A stretch of DNA of 35,228 nucleotides from Streptosporangiaceae bacterium (GTDB lineage Bacteria > Actinomycetota > Actinomycetes > Streptosporangiales > Streptosporangiaceae), in contig JASHUG010000392.1 in assembly GCA_030040155.1 (NCBI GenBank), forward strand, positions 1-35,228. The letters are read 5' to 3'. The notes below the pieces were generated by a model. That model saw only the letters and a list, made by a program, of their open reading frames with translations, had not been told where the DNA came from and did not search any database. Shown piece after piece: positions 8,582 through 16,240 of the stretch (its first letter is position 1; every line of letters begins with the position of its first letter). Position numbers and translations under genes: made by a program.

Positions 8582-8749
8582 TCAGTGGATGCGCAGGTTG
8601 ACCCCTAGCAGCACCAGTGGCCACAGCACCACCGCAAGCACCGCGGATACGAGCAGCTCGACGTACTTCACCGTGATGTAGATGTGGTCCCACGCAATGA
8701 CGAGCCCGACAATGATCCAGATGATCAGCAGCAACCGGCGGATGGTCAT
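8582..8749 (-). CDS. Small two-helix membrane protein (55 residues)
   Basis: A short protein that is almost all membrane: helix 1 about residues 5-20 (LLLIIWIIVGLVIAW), a loop with His-Tyr residues, and helix 2 about residues 29-50. The ATG at 8749 is chosen because GGAG lies nine bases upstream; the frame extends 25 codons further with a polar leader. It sits between HMG-CoA lyase and the carboxyltransferase, 26 bases before the latter, so it is very probably co-transcribed. I recognise no named family; a membrane tether or regulator for the enzymes is speculation. Confidence 0.7.
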   Translation of the reverse strand: MTIRRLLLIIWIIVGLVIAWDHIYITVKYVELLVSAVLAVVLWPLVLLGVNLRIH

Positions 8750-8872
8750 GGTCCCCAGCTCCGTTTCTTCGAAACTGTCTCCTGGGGCCCCCAAGTCACC
8801 AGAAAAAACCCGGTCAAACATCACGAGAAGAGGCTGCGTGGCGAGCGCGTGCCGCCGGTAACCGCGTTCAGA

Positions 8873-9787
8873 TCACGCCGTGATTGTGCGGGAACGAGGT
8901 CCGGCCCGTAGCACCTGCGACGGCAATTGGCGGCCGATTATTCGCTCGGCTGCCGCGGCCGCTTCGATCATCGCCTCGAGATCGATGCCCGTCGTCACGC
9001 CCATGTCCTCGACCATGTGGACGAGTTCCTCGGTCGCGATGTTGCCGGTGGCGCCGGGTGCGTAAGGGCAGCCGCCGAGACCGCCGACTGAGGCGTCGAA
9101 GTCGTCGACGCCAAGCTCGAGCGCGGTCAGCACGTTTGCCAGCCCCGTTCCTCGGGTGTTGTGGAAGTGCAGGTTCAGCTTGGCATCGGGGTAGGCCGAT
9201 CGGAACTCGCCGATCAGCGTGCGCACCCGGCCGGGCGTGGCCATGCCGGTCGTGTCGCCGAAGGAGATGCAGTCTGCCCCGTCGGCGAGCGCCCGGCCGG
9301 CGACCCTGATCACCCGCTCGACTGGCACATCGCCCTCGTAGGGGCAACCCCAGGCGGTCGAGACGATGACCTGGCACGTCGAGCCGCGATCATGTGCCAG
9401 CTCAATGACCGCGGCGATGTCGTCCAGCGACTCCTCGGTACCGCGATTGACGTTCTTGCGGTTGTGCGTGTCGGAGGCGGAGACCACCGCTTCGATTTCG
9501 GGGAGCCCGCTGTCCAGGGCCCGCGCCGCGCCGCGGAGGTTGGGGACGAGCGCGGAATAGCGGACGGACCCGGCTCGCTCGATCCCGCGCCAGACCTCGT
9601 CGGCGTCAGCCATCTGCGGGATGGCGTCCGGGCGAACGAAGGACACGGCCTCGATCCGCTTCACCCCCGTCCCGGACAGTGTGTTGATCAGCTCGACTTT
9701 CGCCTGCGTCGGTACCGGGTCCTCGTTCTGCAGGCCGTCACGCGGGCCTACTTCGCGGACCGATATCTGGCTGGGCAGGTCACTCAC
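8873..9787 (-). CDS. mvaB: Hydroxymethylglutaryl-CoA lyase
   Basis: Cleaves HMG-CoA to acetyl-CoA and acetoacetate, the last step of leucine breakdown; TIM-barrel, metal dependent, 304 residues. REVGPRDGLQNE near the N-terminus carries the catalytic Arg and a metal-binding Asp, NLHFHNTRGTG supplies the metal-binding His pair, and GGLGGCPYAPGATGN is the family signature with the redox-sensitive Cys. The GTG start at 9787 has GGAG nine bases upstream. It heads the operon HMG-CoA lyase, small membrane protein, carboxyltransferase. Related lyases can act on other 3-hydroxy-3-methylacyl-CoAs, so exact substrate is inferred from the neighbours. Confidence 0.93.
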   Translation of the reverse strand: MSDLPSQISVREVGPRDGLQNEDPVPTQAKVELINTLSGTGVKRIEAVSFVRPDAIPQMADADEVWRGIERAGSVRYSALVPNLRGAARALDSGLPEIEAVVSASDTHNRKNVNRGTEESLDDIAAVIELAHDRGSTCQVIVSTAWGCPYEGDVPVERVIRVAGRALADGADCISFGDTTGMATPGRVRTLIGEFRSAYPDAKLNLHFHNTRGTGLANVLTALELGVDDFDASVGGLGGCPYAPGATGNIATEELVHMVEDMGVTTGIDLEAMIEAAAAAERIIGRQLPSQVLRAGPRSRTITA

Positions 9788-9850
9788 CTGGCCACGCTCC
9801 TGTATGCCGTGCTCACGCTAGGCAGGCTAGCCGCATCGGCGGCGCGGTCC

Positions 9851-10372
9851 TTACGTGCCCGACTGGTCCTGGTTGGCGAGCCGCCGCTGCTCGTCTTCGA
9901 CCAGTTGGAACATCGTGGACTGGACCTGCTGTACGTGCGGGATCTCGTTGAGTATCAACTGCCCGTGCTCCCCCGGAGATTCCACGATGAGCCGGCCGCA
10001 GCCGAGCATGCGGTCGAGCAGCCCCTGAGCAAACGACACGTCGCTGATTCGCGAGAGCGGAAAGTCGCGTCCCCTACGGCTGATCACGCCGGCGCGCAGC
10101 CGCAGTCGCCGGTTAGTCAGCTCGTAGACGGTCGTCTGCCAGCGCAACAGCGGCCCGGCGACGAACACGAGCGCAAGGATGAGTGCTGCCGCCCCGACAC
10201 CGAGCCTCGCGGGCCCTGGCAGCTTAGGCAGGTACAGCAGCACGGCCAGCAGGCCGACAATGATCAGGGCCAGTATCAGCACCGGCCGCAGGATGGTCTT
10301 CCAGTGCTGATGGACCCGCAGGACGAAATACTCTCCCTGAGAGAGGCCTGACGCGCTGACCATAGGCCCCAT
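9851..10372 (-). CDS. PH-domain (bPH2) membrane protein
   Basis: 173 residues: two transmembrane segments (about 28-46 and 58-76) followed by a bacterial PH-like domain of the YdbS/DUF304 type, beginning with the usual pattern ELTNRRLRLRAGVISRRGRDFPLSRISDVSF and a later LIVESPGEHGQLILNEIP. The gene stands next to birA, in the same relation as the PH-like protein Rv3278c and birA in M. tuberculosis (from memory). Function in the family is unknown; a membrane scaffolding role is often guessed. Start could be ATG 10372 or ATG 10363; neither has a strong binding site. Confidence 0.85.
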   Translation of the reverse strand: MGPMVSASGLSQGEYFVLRVHQHWKTILRPVLILALIIVGLLAVLLYLPKLPGPARLGVGAAALILALVFVAGPLLRWQTTVYELTNRRLRLRAGVISRRGRDFPLSRISDVSFAQGLLDRMLGCGRLIVESPGEHGQLILNEIPHVQQVQSTMFQLVEDEQRRLANQDQSGT

Positions 10373-10450
10373 CGTGACACGTAATCCGCCATGGGTGGGA
10401 CAGCCGCGCGAAACGGCGAGTCCCGTGTCGTCTCGTGAGGTTGCAGTGTC

Positions 10451-11305
10451 CTAACGGACATGGACGACATCGCCGGCGCTCACCGGCTCGACCGCCCCGT
10501 CCGCAGCGACCAGCAGCCGGCCTGCTCCGTCAATGTCGCATGCCCGGCCGGAGACGACGGTGCCGGCAGGCAACTCGACCCGCACCTGTCTGCCGATTGT
10601 CGCGCAGCCGCGCAGGTACTCGGCACGCAGTCCCGACGCAACGGCGTCGCCAGGCGAGTCGCCCCCGGCCCATCGCAGGTACCAGTGCTCGACCTCGCGC
10701 AGGATCGCGGCGAGCAGCTCGCCGCGGTCGACACTCGGCGCCCCGAGCTCCGCGAGCGAGGTCGCCGTGGCTTGCGGGAGATGATCCGGGCTGGCCGAGA
10801 CATTGAGCCCGGTGCCGACCACGATCGCGTCGCCCGTCTGTTCGGCCAGGATTCCGGCGAGCTTGCCGACCCGCGGAGCAGCCCAGGGACCCGGCAGCCC
10901 GGCGAGCACGTCGTTCGGCCACTTGAGACTGACGTCCAGCCCGGTCTGCGCGCGGATGCCGGCCGTGACGCCCACGCCGGCCAGGAGCGGCACCCAGCCC
11001 CTGGCCGACTGCGGCACGCCAGCCGGTCGCAGCAGCACAGAAAACGTCAGCGCCGATCCCGGCTCGCTCCGCCAGCTGCGCCCGAGGCGTCCACGGCCCT
11101 TGGTCTGCCGCTCGGCGACGAGGACCATGCCCTCGGGGGCGCCATCTCTGGCGGCGATTATCAGGTCCTCGTTCGTGGAACCGGTCTGCGCGACCACCGC
11201 GACGTCCGACCACAGCCTGCTTGCGGCCAGGACCCGCTCGCGTAGCTCGCGCGCCCGCAGCATGCCTTCGCCGCCGTCGCCCTCGTCGGTGCCGGCATCG
11301 TCCAT
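10451..11305 (-). CDS. birA: Biotin-[acetyl-CoA carboxylase] ligase BirA (monofunctional)
   Basis: Attaches biotin to the BCCP lysine of acyl-CoA carboxylases via biotinyl-5'-AMP. 284 residues with TGSTNED, the biotin/AMP loop GRGRLGRSW (canonical GRGRRGR), the KWPNDVL motif, a KLAGIL strand and VVGTGLNV, plus a small SH3-like C-terminal domain. There is no N-terminal winged helix, so it should not be a repressor. It is divergent from accD5 across 100 bases, next to its probable substrate system (AccA at 16241-18028). ATG 11305 is used; an ATG at 11263 (MLRAREL) is an alternative that removes an acidic, Gly-rich leader. Confidence 0.95.
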   Translation of the reverse strand: MDDAGTDEGDGGEGMLRARELRERVLAASRLWSDVAVVAQTGSTNEDLIIAARDGAPEGMVLVAERQTKGRGRLGRSWRSEPGSALTFSVLLRPAGVPQSARGWVPLLAGVGVTAGIRAQTGLDVSLKWPNDVLAGLPGPWAAPRVGKLAGILAEQTGDAIVVGTGLNVSASPDHLPQATATSLAELGAPSVDRGELLAAILREVEHWYLRWAGGDSPGDAVASGLRAEYLRGCATIGRQVRVELPAGTVVSGRACDIDGAGRLLVAADGAVEPVSAGDVVHVR

Positions 11306-11405
11306 GCCAGTACGGTAGTCAGCCAGCTCTGCCCGAGCGGTCGCACGCGCCGGTTAGCCCTGCCCAGTGCCCTTCCTGCAGCGGTTCTGCCCTAACCTGT
11401 CCGCC

Positions 11406-13034
11406 ATGGCCTCCGATCCGCTGCCGCCAGCCGGCGACGCCGCCCAGCCCGACCCGCACACGACCGCCGGCAAGCTGGCCAACCTCGAATTGCGGCGTCA
11501 GGAGGCGATACACGCCGGGGCCGCGCGGCAGGTCGAGCGCCAGCACGCCAAGGGCAAGATGACGGCCCGCGAGCGGGTTGACGCCCTCCTCGACCCCGGC
11601 TCGTTTGCCGAGTTCGACGAGCTGGCCAGGCACCGCGCTCACGACTTCGGCATGGCTGCGACCAGGCCGTACGGCGATGGCGTGGTTACCGGCTACGGGA
11701 CCATTGACGGCCGGCCGGTCGCCGTGTTCAGCCAGGACTTCACCGTGAACGGTGGCTCACTTGGCGAGGTGTTCGGCGAGAAGATCGTTAAGGTCATGGA
11801 TCACGCCCTGAAGACCGGGTGTCCCGTGATCGGCATCAACGACAGTGGGGGTGCGCGGATCCAGGAGGGCGTCGTTGCTCTCGGCCTTTACGGCGAGATT
11901 TTCTACCGGAACGTCATCTCCTCCGGAGTCATCCCTCAGATTTCGCTGATCATGGGCCCGTGCGCGGGAGGAGCGGTGTACTCCCCGGCCATCACCGACT
12001 TCACGCTGATGGTCGACAAGACCTCTTACATGTTCATCACCGGGCCGGACGTGATCAAGACGGTGACCGGCGAGGAAGTAAGCCAGGAGGAACTTGGCGG
12101 CGCCCACGCGCACAATGTCAAGTCGGGCGTGGCGCACTACCAGGCCAGCGATGAGCAGGACTGCCTGGACTTCGCCAGGGACCTGCTGTCCTACCTGCCG
12201 TCCAACAACCTGGAGGATCCGCCGCTCTTCCCGGTCGCAGGCGACCCGGCGGGCCGGCTCGAGATCACGGACTACGACGCGGAACTGGACACGCTCATAC
12301 CGGACTCGCCCCGCCAGCCTTACGACATTCACCGGGTCATCGAGCACGTGCTCGATGACGAGGAGTTCCTGGAGATCCACGCTGGCTTCGCGCTGAACAT
12401 AGTGGTCGGGTTCGGCCGGGTCGAGGGCGCCGCGGTCGGCGTCGTGGCCAACCAGCCGATGCACTCGGCGGGCACTCTCGATATCGACGCCTCGGAAAAG
12501 GCGGCCAGATTCGTCAGGACCTGTGACGCCTTCGGAATCCCGGTGGTGACGTTCGTGGACGTGCCGGGATTCCTGCCCGGCACCGGGCAGGAGTGGGGCG
12601 GCATCATCCGTCGCGGTGCCAAGCTGATCTACGCCTACGCCGAGGCCACGGTGCCCAAGATCACCGTCATCACGCGCAAGGCGTACGGCGGGGCTTACGA
12701 CGTCATGGGCTCCAAGCACCTTGGCGGCGACATCAACCTGGCCTGGCCAACGGCCCAGATCGCGGTGATGGGCGCCGACGGCGCCGTGGACATCTTGTAC
12801 CGGAGGGAGCTGGCGGCGGTGCAGGACCCACAGCAGCGGGCCGGCCTGCGCAGGCAGCGGATCACCGAGTACGAGGACACGCTGTTCAACCCGTACGTCG
12901 CGGCCGAGCGGGGATACGTCGACGCCGTCATCAGGCCGGCCGAGACCAGGTCCCAGGTCACCCGCGCCCTGCGCGCGCTCCGGAACAAGCGGCAGACGCT
13001 GCCGCCGCGCAAGCACGGCAACATCCCGCTCTAA
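11406..13034 (+). CDS. accD5: Propionyl/acetyl-CoA carboxylase beta subunit (AccD5/PccB type)
   Basis: Carboxyltransferase of the actinobacterial acyl-CoA carboxylase, 542 residues. Signatures: [45 protein letters not shown] with the acyl-CoA oxyanion glycines, [22 protein letters not shown], and the typical C-terminus RKHGNIPL. An Asp/Ile at the position after [13 protein letters not shown] steers propionyl versus acetyl preference in this family; the Asp (AITDFT) is consistent with propionyl-CoA. The ATG at 11406 starts MASDPLPP; an upstream ATG (11367) adds 13 unlikely residues. With accE (15829) and accA (16241) it forms a carboxylase set, here split by two inserted genes. Confidence 0.95.
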   Translation: MASDPLPPAGDAAQPDPHTTAGKLANLELRRQEAIHAGAARQVERQHAKGKMTARERVDALLDPGSFAEFDELARHRAHDFGMAATRPYGDGVVTGYGTIDGRPVAVFSQDFTVNGGSLGEVFGEKIVKVMDHALKTGCPVIGINDSGGARIQEGVVALGLYGEIFYRNVISSGVIPQISLIMGPCAGGAVYSPAITDFTLMVDKTSYMFITGPDVIKTVTGEEVSQEELGGAHAHNVKSGVAHYQASDEQDCLDFARDLLSYLPSNNLEDPPLFPVAGDPAGRLEITDYDAELDTLIPDSPRQPYDIHRVIEHVLDDEEFLEIHAGFALNIVVGFGRVEGAAVGVVANQPMHSAGTLDIDASEKAARFVRTCDAFGIPVVTFVDVPGFLPGTGQEWGGIIRRGAKLIYAYAEATVPKITVITRKAYGGAYDVMGSKHLGGDINLAWPTAQIAVMGADGAVDILYRRELAAVQDPQQRAGLRRQRITEYEDTLFNPYVAAERGYVDAVIRPAETRSQVTRALRALRNKRQTLPPRKHGNIPL

Positions 13035-13103
13035 TCGATGACCGGCGTCAGCTCGGCGGGGACGCGGACAAAGCAGTCCAGTCCACATGGCAAAATATCG
13101 GCC

Positions 13104-14735
13104 GTGAAGATCCGCCGCGCTCTGGGCTGGGTGACCGGCAACTGGTTGTTCAGCGGTGCCTTCACGATCGGCCTCATCCTGCGCCTGATCACGATGCTCG
13201 GCTTCCCGCCCGCTATCTGGTTTGGCGGCGACTCGGTTTCCTACGTGAACTCCAGCCTGCACTTGTGGCCGGGAGTCTCCAGGGAGTCGGGCTACGGAGT
13301 CATGCTCAAGTTCCTCGAGCCGTTCCGCAGCTTCGCCGTCGTCACTGGCGTACAGCACCTGATGGGCCTGGCCATCAGCGTGATGATCTACGCCCTGCTC
13401 CGGTACCGTTACCGGCTCCCGGCCTGGGGGGCGACGCTGGCGGCCCTGCCGGTGCTGCTGGATGTCTACGTCATCCAGCTGGAGCAGGAGATCCTGGCCG
13501 ACTCCGCCTTCACATTCTTGTGCGTCGCTGCCGTGACGCTGGTCCTGTGGTGGCCAGACGACCAGCGGCCGGGATGGTCGTTGCCGTTGGCGGCCGCGTT
13601 GTTCGCGATCGCCTCGACGTTCTGGCCAGTTGGCCTGCCGCTGCTGATCGTGCTGCTGATCTACATGATCGTCCGCCGGTTTGGCTGGCGCCGGGTCGCC
13701 GCGACAGCTGTGGGCGGAGCTATCCCGCTGGCCTTGTACCTGGGCTGGTTCGACGTCCGCTACCACCAGGCCGCGTTCAACGACAGCGACGGCATCTTCT
13801 TGTGGTCACGCACCATGAGCTTCGCGGAATGCTCAGTCATCAAGCCGCCGGCAGACCTGCGGCCGCTGTGCCCGTCCGGCCCGCCGTCCAGCCGCCAGGC
13901 GGCCCCGTTCTACATCTGGGAAAGCAACTCGCCGCTGCTCAAGGTGGGGACCGGGGGTTCCAACCGGTTCAGCCCGTCACGGAACGGCCTGGCGGAGAAG
14001 TTCGCGATCAAGGCCATTGAGGCCCAGCCGCTGAGCTTTGCCGACGTCGTTTTCCGAGGCTGGCTGCTGACCTTCACGTGGAATCGGCCGAACGTGCCAA
14101 CCGCGTCGATGGCGGCCAGGTACCAGTTCTCCAACGCCACTCAGACCCAGAACTCGCTGGCTGGCACCTCACCGGCGATCATCCAGGCCGGGATCGCCGC
14201 GCTGCACGTGGTGCAGAAGGACTACACGGGCGGCCACACGGCCGACACCAGGGAGGTTCAGCCGTTCGCCGATTTCATGATCAACTACCAACGGGTGTTC
14301 TACCTGCGGGGCACCATGCTGGCCGTGCTGATGCTCATCGGCCTTGGCGGGATCGTCGTCGCCTGGCGGCGAGACGGCTTCACCCGGCTGCGCGGCTGGG
14401 GCGGGCCGGCACTTTTTCCGTTCGTCGCCGCCCTGACCATGCAGGTCGTCCCGCCGCTGACCGCGAACTTCTCGCTCAGATACGTGGTTCCCACGATTCC
14501 GGTGGTCTGCCTGACGGCGGCGCTGGCCTTCGCCAGGACGCTGCCGAAGACCACGGCCGAAGGCTCGCTGCAGACCGGGCTGGACGCTGCCGTTGAGCCG
14601 GCCGCGCCGGACCTGGCCGGAGCGGATGCCGACGCATCGGGGGCCGGAGCACTGGCGCCTGGAGTCGGCGGGAACAAGATCGGGGCACTCGGCGGGCACG
14701 AGAGCACTGACCAGGCGGGCAACAGCCCAACGTGA
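13104..14735 (+). CDS. Multi-pass membrane protein, putative GT-C glycosyltransferase
   Basis: About 543 residues with some 10-11 predicted membrane helices and a large loop in the middle (about 215-370 from this start). The first external loop has an acidic motif (FGGDSVSYVNS), and a second acidic motif EQEILADSAFTF precedes a helix; both positions resemble the loop acidic residues of GT-C polyprenyl-phosphate sugar transferases, hence the call. No exact subfamily is recognised. The tail after residue 480 is Ala/Gly-rich and probably cytoplasmic. The GTG at 13104 starts just before the first helix and follows an AT-rich patch; an ATG at 13038, four bases after accD5, is an alternative. It interrupts the usual accD5-accE adjacency. 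Confidence 0.75.
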   Translation: MKIRRALGWVTGNWLFSGAFTIGLILRLITMLGFPPAIWFGGDSVSYVNSSLHLWPGVSRESGYGVMLKFLEPFRSFAVVTGVQHLMGLAISVMIYALLRYRYRLPAWGATLAALPVLLDVYVIQLEQEILADSAFTFLCVAAVTLVLWWPDDQRPGWSLPLAAALFAIASTFWPVGLPLLIVLLIYMIVRRFGWRRVAATAVGGAIPLALYLGWFDVRYHQAAFNDSDGIFLWSRTMSFAECSVIKPPADLRPLCPSGPPSSRQAAPFYIWESNSPLLKVGTGGSNRFSPSRNGLAEKFAIKAIEAQPLSFADVVFRGWLLTFTWNRPNVPTASMAARYQFSNATQTQNSLAGTSPAIIQAGIAALHVVQKDYTGGHTADTREVQPFADFMINYQRVFYLRGTMLAVLMLIGLGGIVVAWRRDGFTRLRGWGGPALFPFVAALTMQVVPPLTANFSLRYVVPTIPVVCLTAALAFARTLPKTTAEGSLQTGLDAAVEPAAPDLAGADADASGAGALAPGVGGNKIGALGGHESTDQAGNSPT

Positions 14736-14787
14736 CCGATTGACCGCGCTCCGGTACCAGTTTCGGCGCCTCAGCGCTCCTAACTGC

Positions 14788-14793
14788 TATTAG
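14788..14793 (+). promoter_or_regulatory. Possible -10 element for the NYN gene
   Basis: TATTAG lies 13 bases before the ATG at 14807 in a locally AT-rich patch, and no ribosome binding site is visible. This would give a very short or leaderless transcript, a common arrangement in actinobacteria. No convincing -35 box is seen. Confidence 0.3.
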
Positions 14794-14806
14794 AGTCGTC
14801 AGTACT

Positions 14807-15820
14807 ATGACCGAGAACGGCTCGCCTTTGCCGCTGCTGTCCCGATACGCCATCATGGTAGATGTCGGGTATATCTACGCGTCCGCCGGCGAGCTGCTGT
14901 TCAGCGCGGCCTCCCGGCGCGAATACCGGGTCGACGCGGACAAGCTCATCCAGGCCCTCAGCAGGCAGGCCGACGATCAGATCCGAGGCGAGCTGCTGCG
15001 CGTTTACTGGTACGACGCCGCCCGCGACCGAGTCCCGACGATCGACCAGCGAGTGATCGCCCAGATGCCATGGGTGAAGCTGCGCCTCGGCAACCTGAAC
15101 GCCAGAGGTCAGCAGAAGGGGGTAGACGCCCAGATCAGGGCGGATATGGAGGCGCTCGCGCGGCACCGGGCGATAACGGACGCGATCCTGGTGGCCGGCG
15201 ACGAGGACATGGTGCCCGCGGTCGAGGCTGCCCAGGCCTACGGCGTCCGAGTCCACCTGTGGGGCGTGGAGCCGCCGTATGGAACAAACCAGGCAGAGCG
15301 GCTGGTCTGGGAGTCCGATACCGTCGACGTGCTGGAGCGCTCGTTCGTCGAGCCGTTCTTCACCCGGCAGCTCACGCCGGAGACGACGACCTCTCCGATC
15401 TCGCCCGATGCCGCCGGCCTGGCGCGCGCCGGCCAGCCCGTTCCGAGCCAGACGGTCCAGGGCGCACCGTCACCGGCTCAGGTCTTCGGCGATCGGCACG
15501 CGTCCCGGCCGTACTCCAGGCCGATCCCCGTCCCGCACCTGTCGGTTGCCAGGCTGGGCCCGGACCGGGAGCGGGTAGAGGAGGCCGGCGAGCACGTGGC
15601 CCAGAAGTGGATCCTGACCCGCGGCGAGGACAACATCCGCGACCTGCTGCCTGGACCGATCTTGCCACCCGTGATCGACAAGGAGCTGCTCGTCGACGCG
15701 GAGAAGGAACTGGGCCTGTCGCTGCGCGCCTACCAGGAGGCCAGGGAGTGGCTGCGCGACGCATTCTGGGCTCGAGTGCATCGCCAGTTCGGCATCGGGG
15801 TCGGCAAGTCGAAAGGCTGA
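14807..15820 (+). CDS. NYN-domain (PIN-like) putative ribonuclease
   Basis: 337 residues. The N-terminal NYN domain (about 13-170) carries the acidic metal-binding residues of the PIN-like fold: D19 in YAIMVDVGYIY, D107 in GVDAQIRADM, and D132/D134 in LVAGDEDMVPA, so an active metal-dependent nuclease is plausible. A Pro-rich linker (about 185-250) leads to a helical C-terminal part (about 255-330; WILTRGEDNIRDLLPG...LVDAEKELGLSLRAYQEAREWLRDAFW) that could be a nucleic-acid-binding winged helix. LabA/DUF88-type proteins are known RNA-processing or regulatory nucleases, but the substrate here is unknown. Only eight bases separate its stop from the accE start, implying co-transcription with the carboxylase genes. 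No antitoxin partner is seen. Confidence 0.85.
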   Translation: MTENGSPLPLLSRYAIMVDVGYIYASAGELLFSAASRREYRVDADKLIQALSRQADDQIRGELLRVYWYDAARDRVPTIDQRVIAQMPWVKLRLGNLNARGQQKGVDAQIRADMEALARHRAITDAILVAGDEDMVPAVEAAQAYGVRVHLWGVEPPYGTNQAERLVWESDTVDVLERSFVEPFFTRQLTPETTTSPISPDAAGLARAGQPVPSQTVQGAPSPAQVFGDRHASRPYSRPIPVPHLSVARLGPDRERVEEAGEHVAQKWILTRGEDNIRDLLPGPILPPVIDKELLVDAEKELGLSLRAYQEAREWLRDAFWARVHRQFGIGVGKSKG

Positions 15821-15828
15821 GAGCGCCA

Positions 15829-16074
15829 GTGCCTGCTGATTCTCACTCGGCTCCGGCCGCAGAGCAACGCCCGGTCCTGCGCGTGATCCGCGGCGAGCCG
15901 ACGGCGGACGAACTCGCCGCCGTGGTCGTGGTGCTGGCGGCGCGGGCGGGCCAGGTCGGCGGCGAGCCCGCACCGCAACCGGCGCGCTCGCAGTGGTCGG
16001 CCAAGGCGAGGCGGATGCGTCCGCGCCTCACGCCGGGCCCAGGTGCCTGGCGAGCGAGCGCTCTGCCGCATTGA
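15829..16074 (+). CDS. accE: Acyl-CoA carboxylase epsilon subunit AccE
   Basis: Small subunit that stimulates AccA-AccD5-type carboxylases in actinobacteria. The 81-residue product has the family pattern: a short disordered Ala/Pro start, VLRVIRGEPTADELAAVVVVLAAR (split into two parts, with the hallmark RG-x-PT-x-EELAA), and the C-terminal P-x-LTPGPGAWRASALP. The GTG at 15829 lies eight bases after the NYN stop; the frame itself is open far upstream across the NYN gene, which hides this gene from simple ATG-based calling. The next gene is accA, 166 bases on. The C-terminal motif is nearly diagnostic, so the call is firm despite the size. Confidence 0.9.
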   Translation: MPADSHSAPAAEQRPVLRVIRGEPTADELAAVVVVLAARAGQVGGEPAPQPARSQWSAKARRMRPRLTPGPGAWRASALPH

Positions 16075-16240
16075 CTTAAGCCAGCACCCGCTTCCGGCAC
16101 TGCGCGCTCCGGGGGCGGGTATCGGGCGATTCTGCTGGCCAGCCGGGCGAGCCTACGGCGGCGCCTGGAGCAAGCCAGCCGGGCGGTCATACTAGTGCCC
16201 TTTCACCTAGACTCCTCACAGTCGAAGGGAGCGGGCGCAG

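Noticed and set aside
6993-8681. 562-residue plus-strand ORF
   Set aside because: Shadow of the YngE-like carboxyltransferase on the opposite strand; no domain pattern.
9161-10351. 396-residue plus-strand ORF
   Set aside because: Covers HMG-CoA lyase and the PH protein in antisense; no family pattern and poor composition.
11757-13766. 669-residue minus-strand ORF
   Set aside because: It is antisense to accD5 and the membrane gene; the plus-strand products have clear families, and the antisense product is Arg/Asp/Gln-rich with no family pattern, as expected in high-GC DNA.
14807-15820. Toxin-antitoxin reading of the NYN gene
   Set aside because: No small partner gene lies next to it; the neighbour on the 3' side is AccE.
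15070-15828. Upstream part of the frame that contains accE
   Set aside because: It is a +1 shadow of the NYN gene; only the segment from the GTG at 15829 has AccE character.
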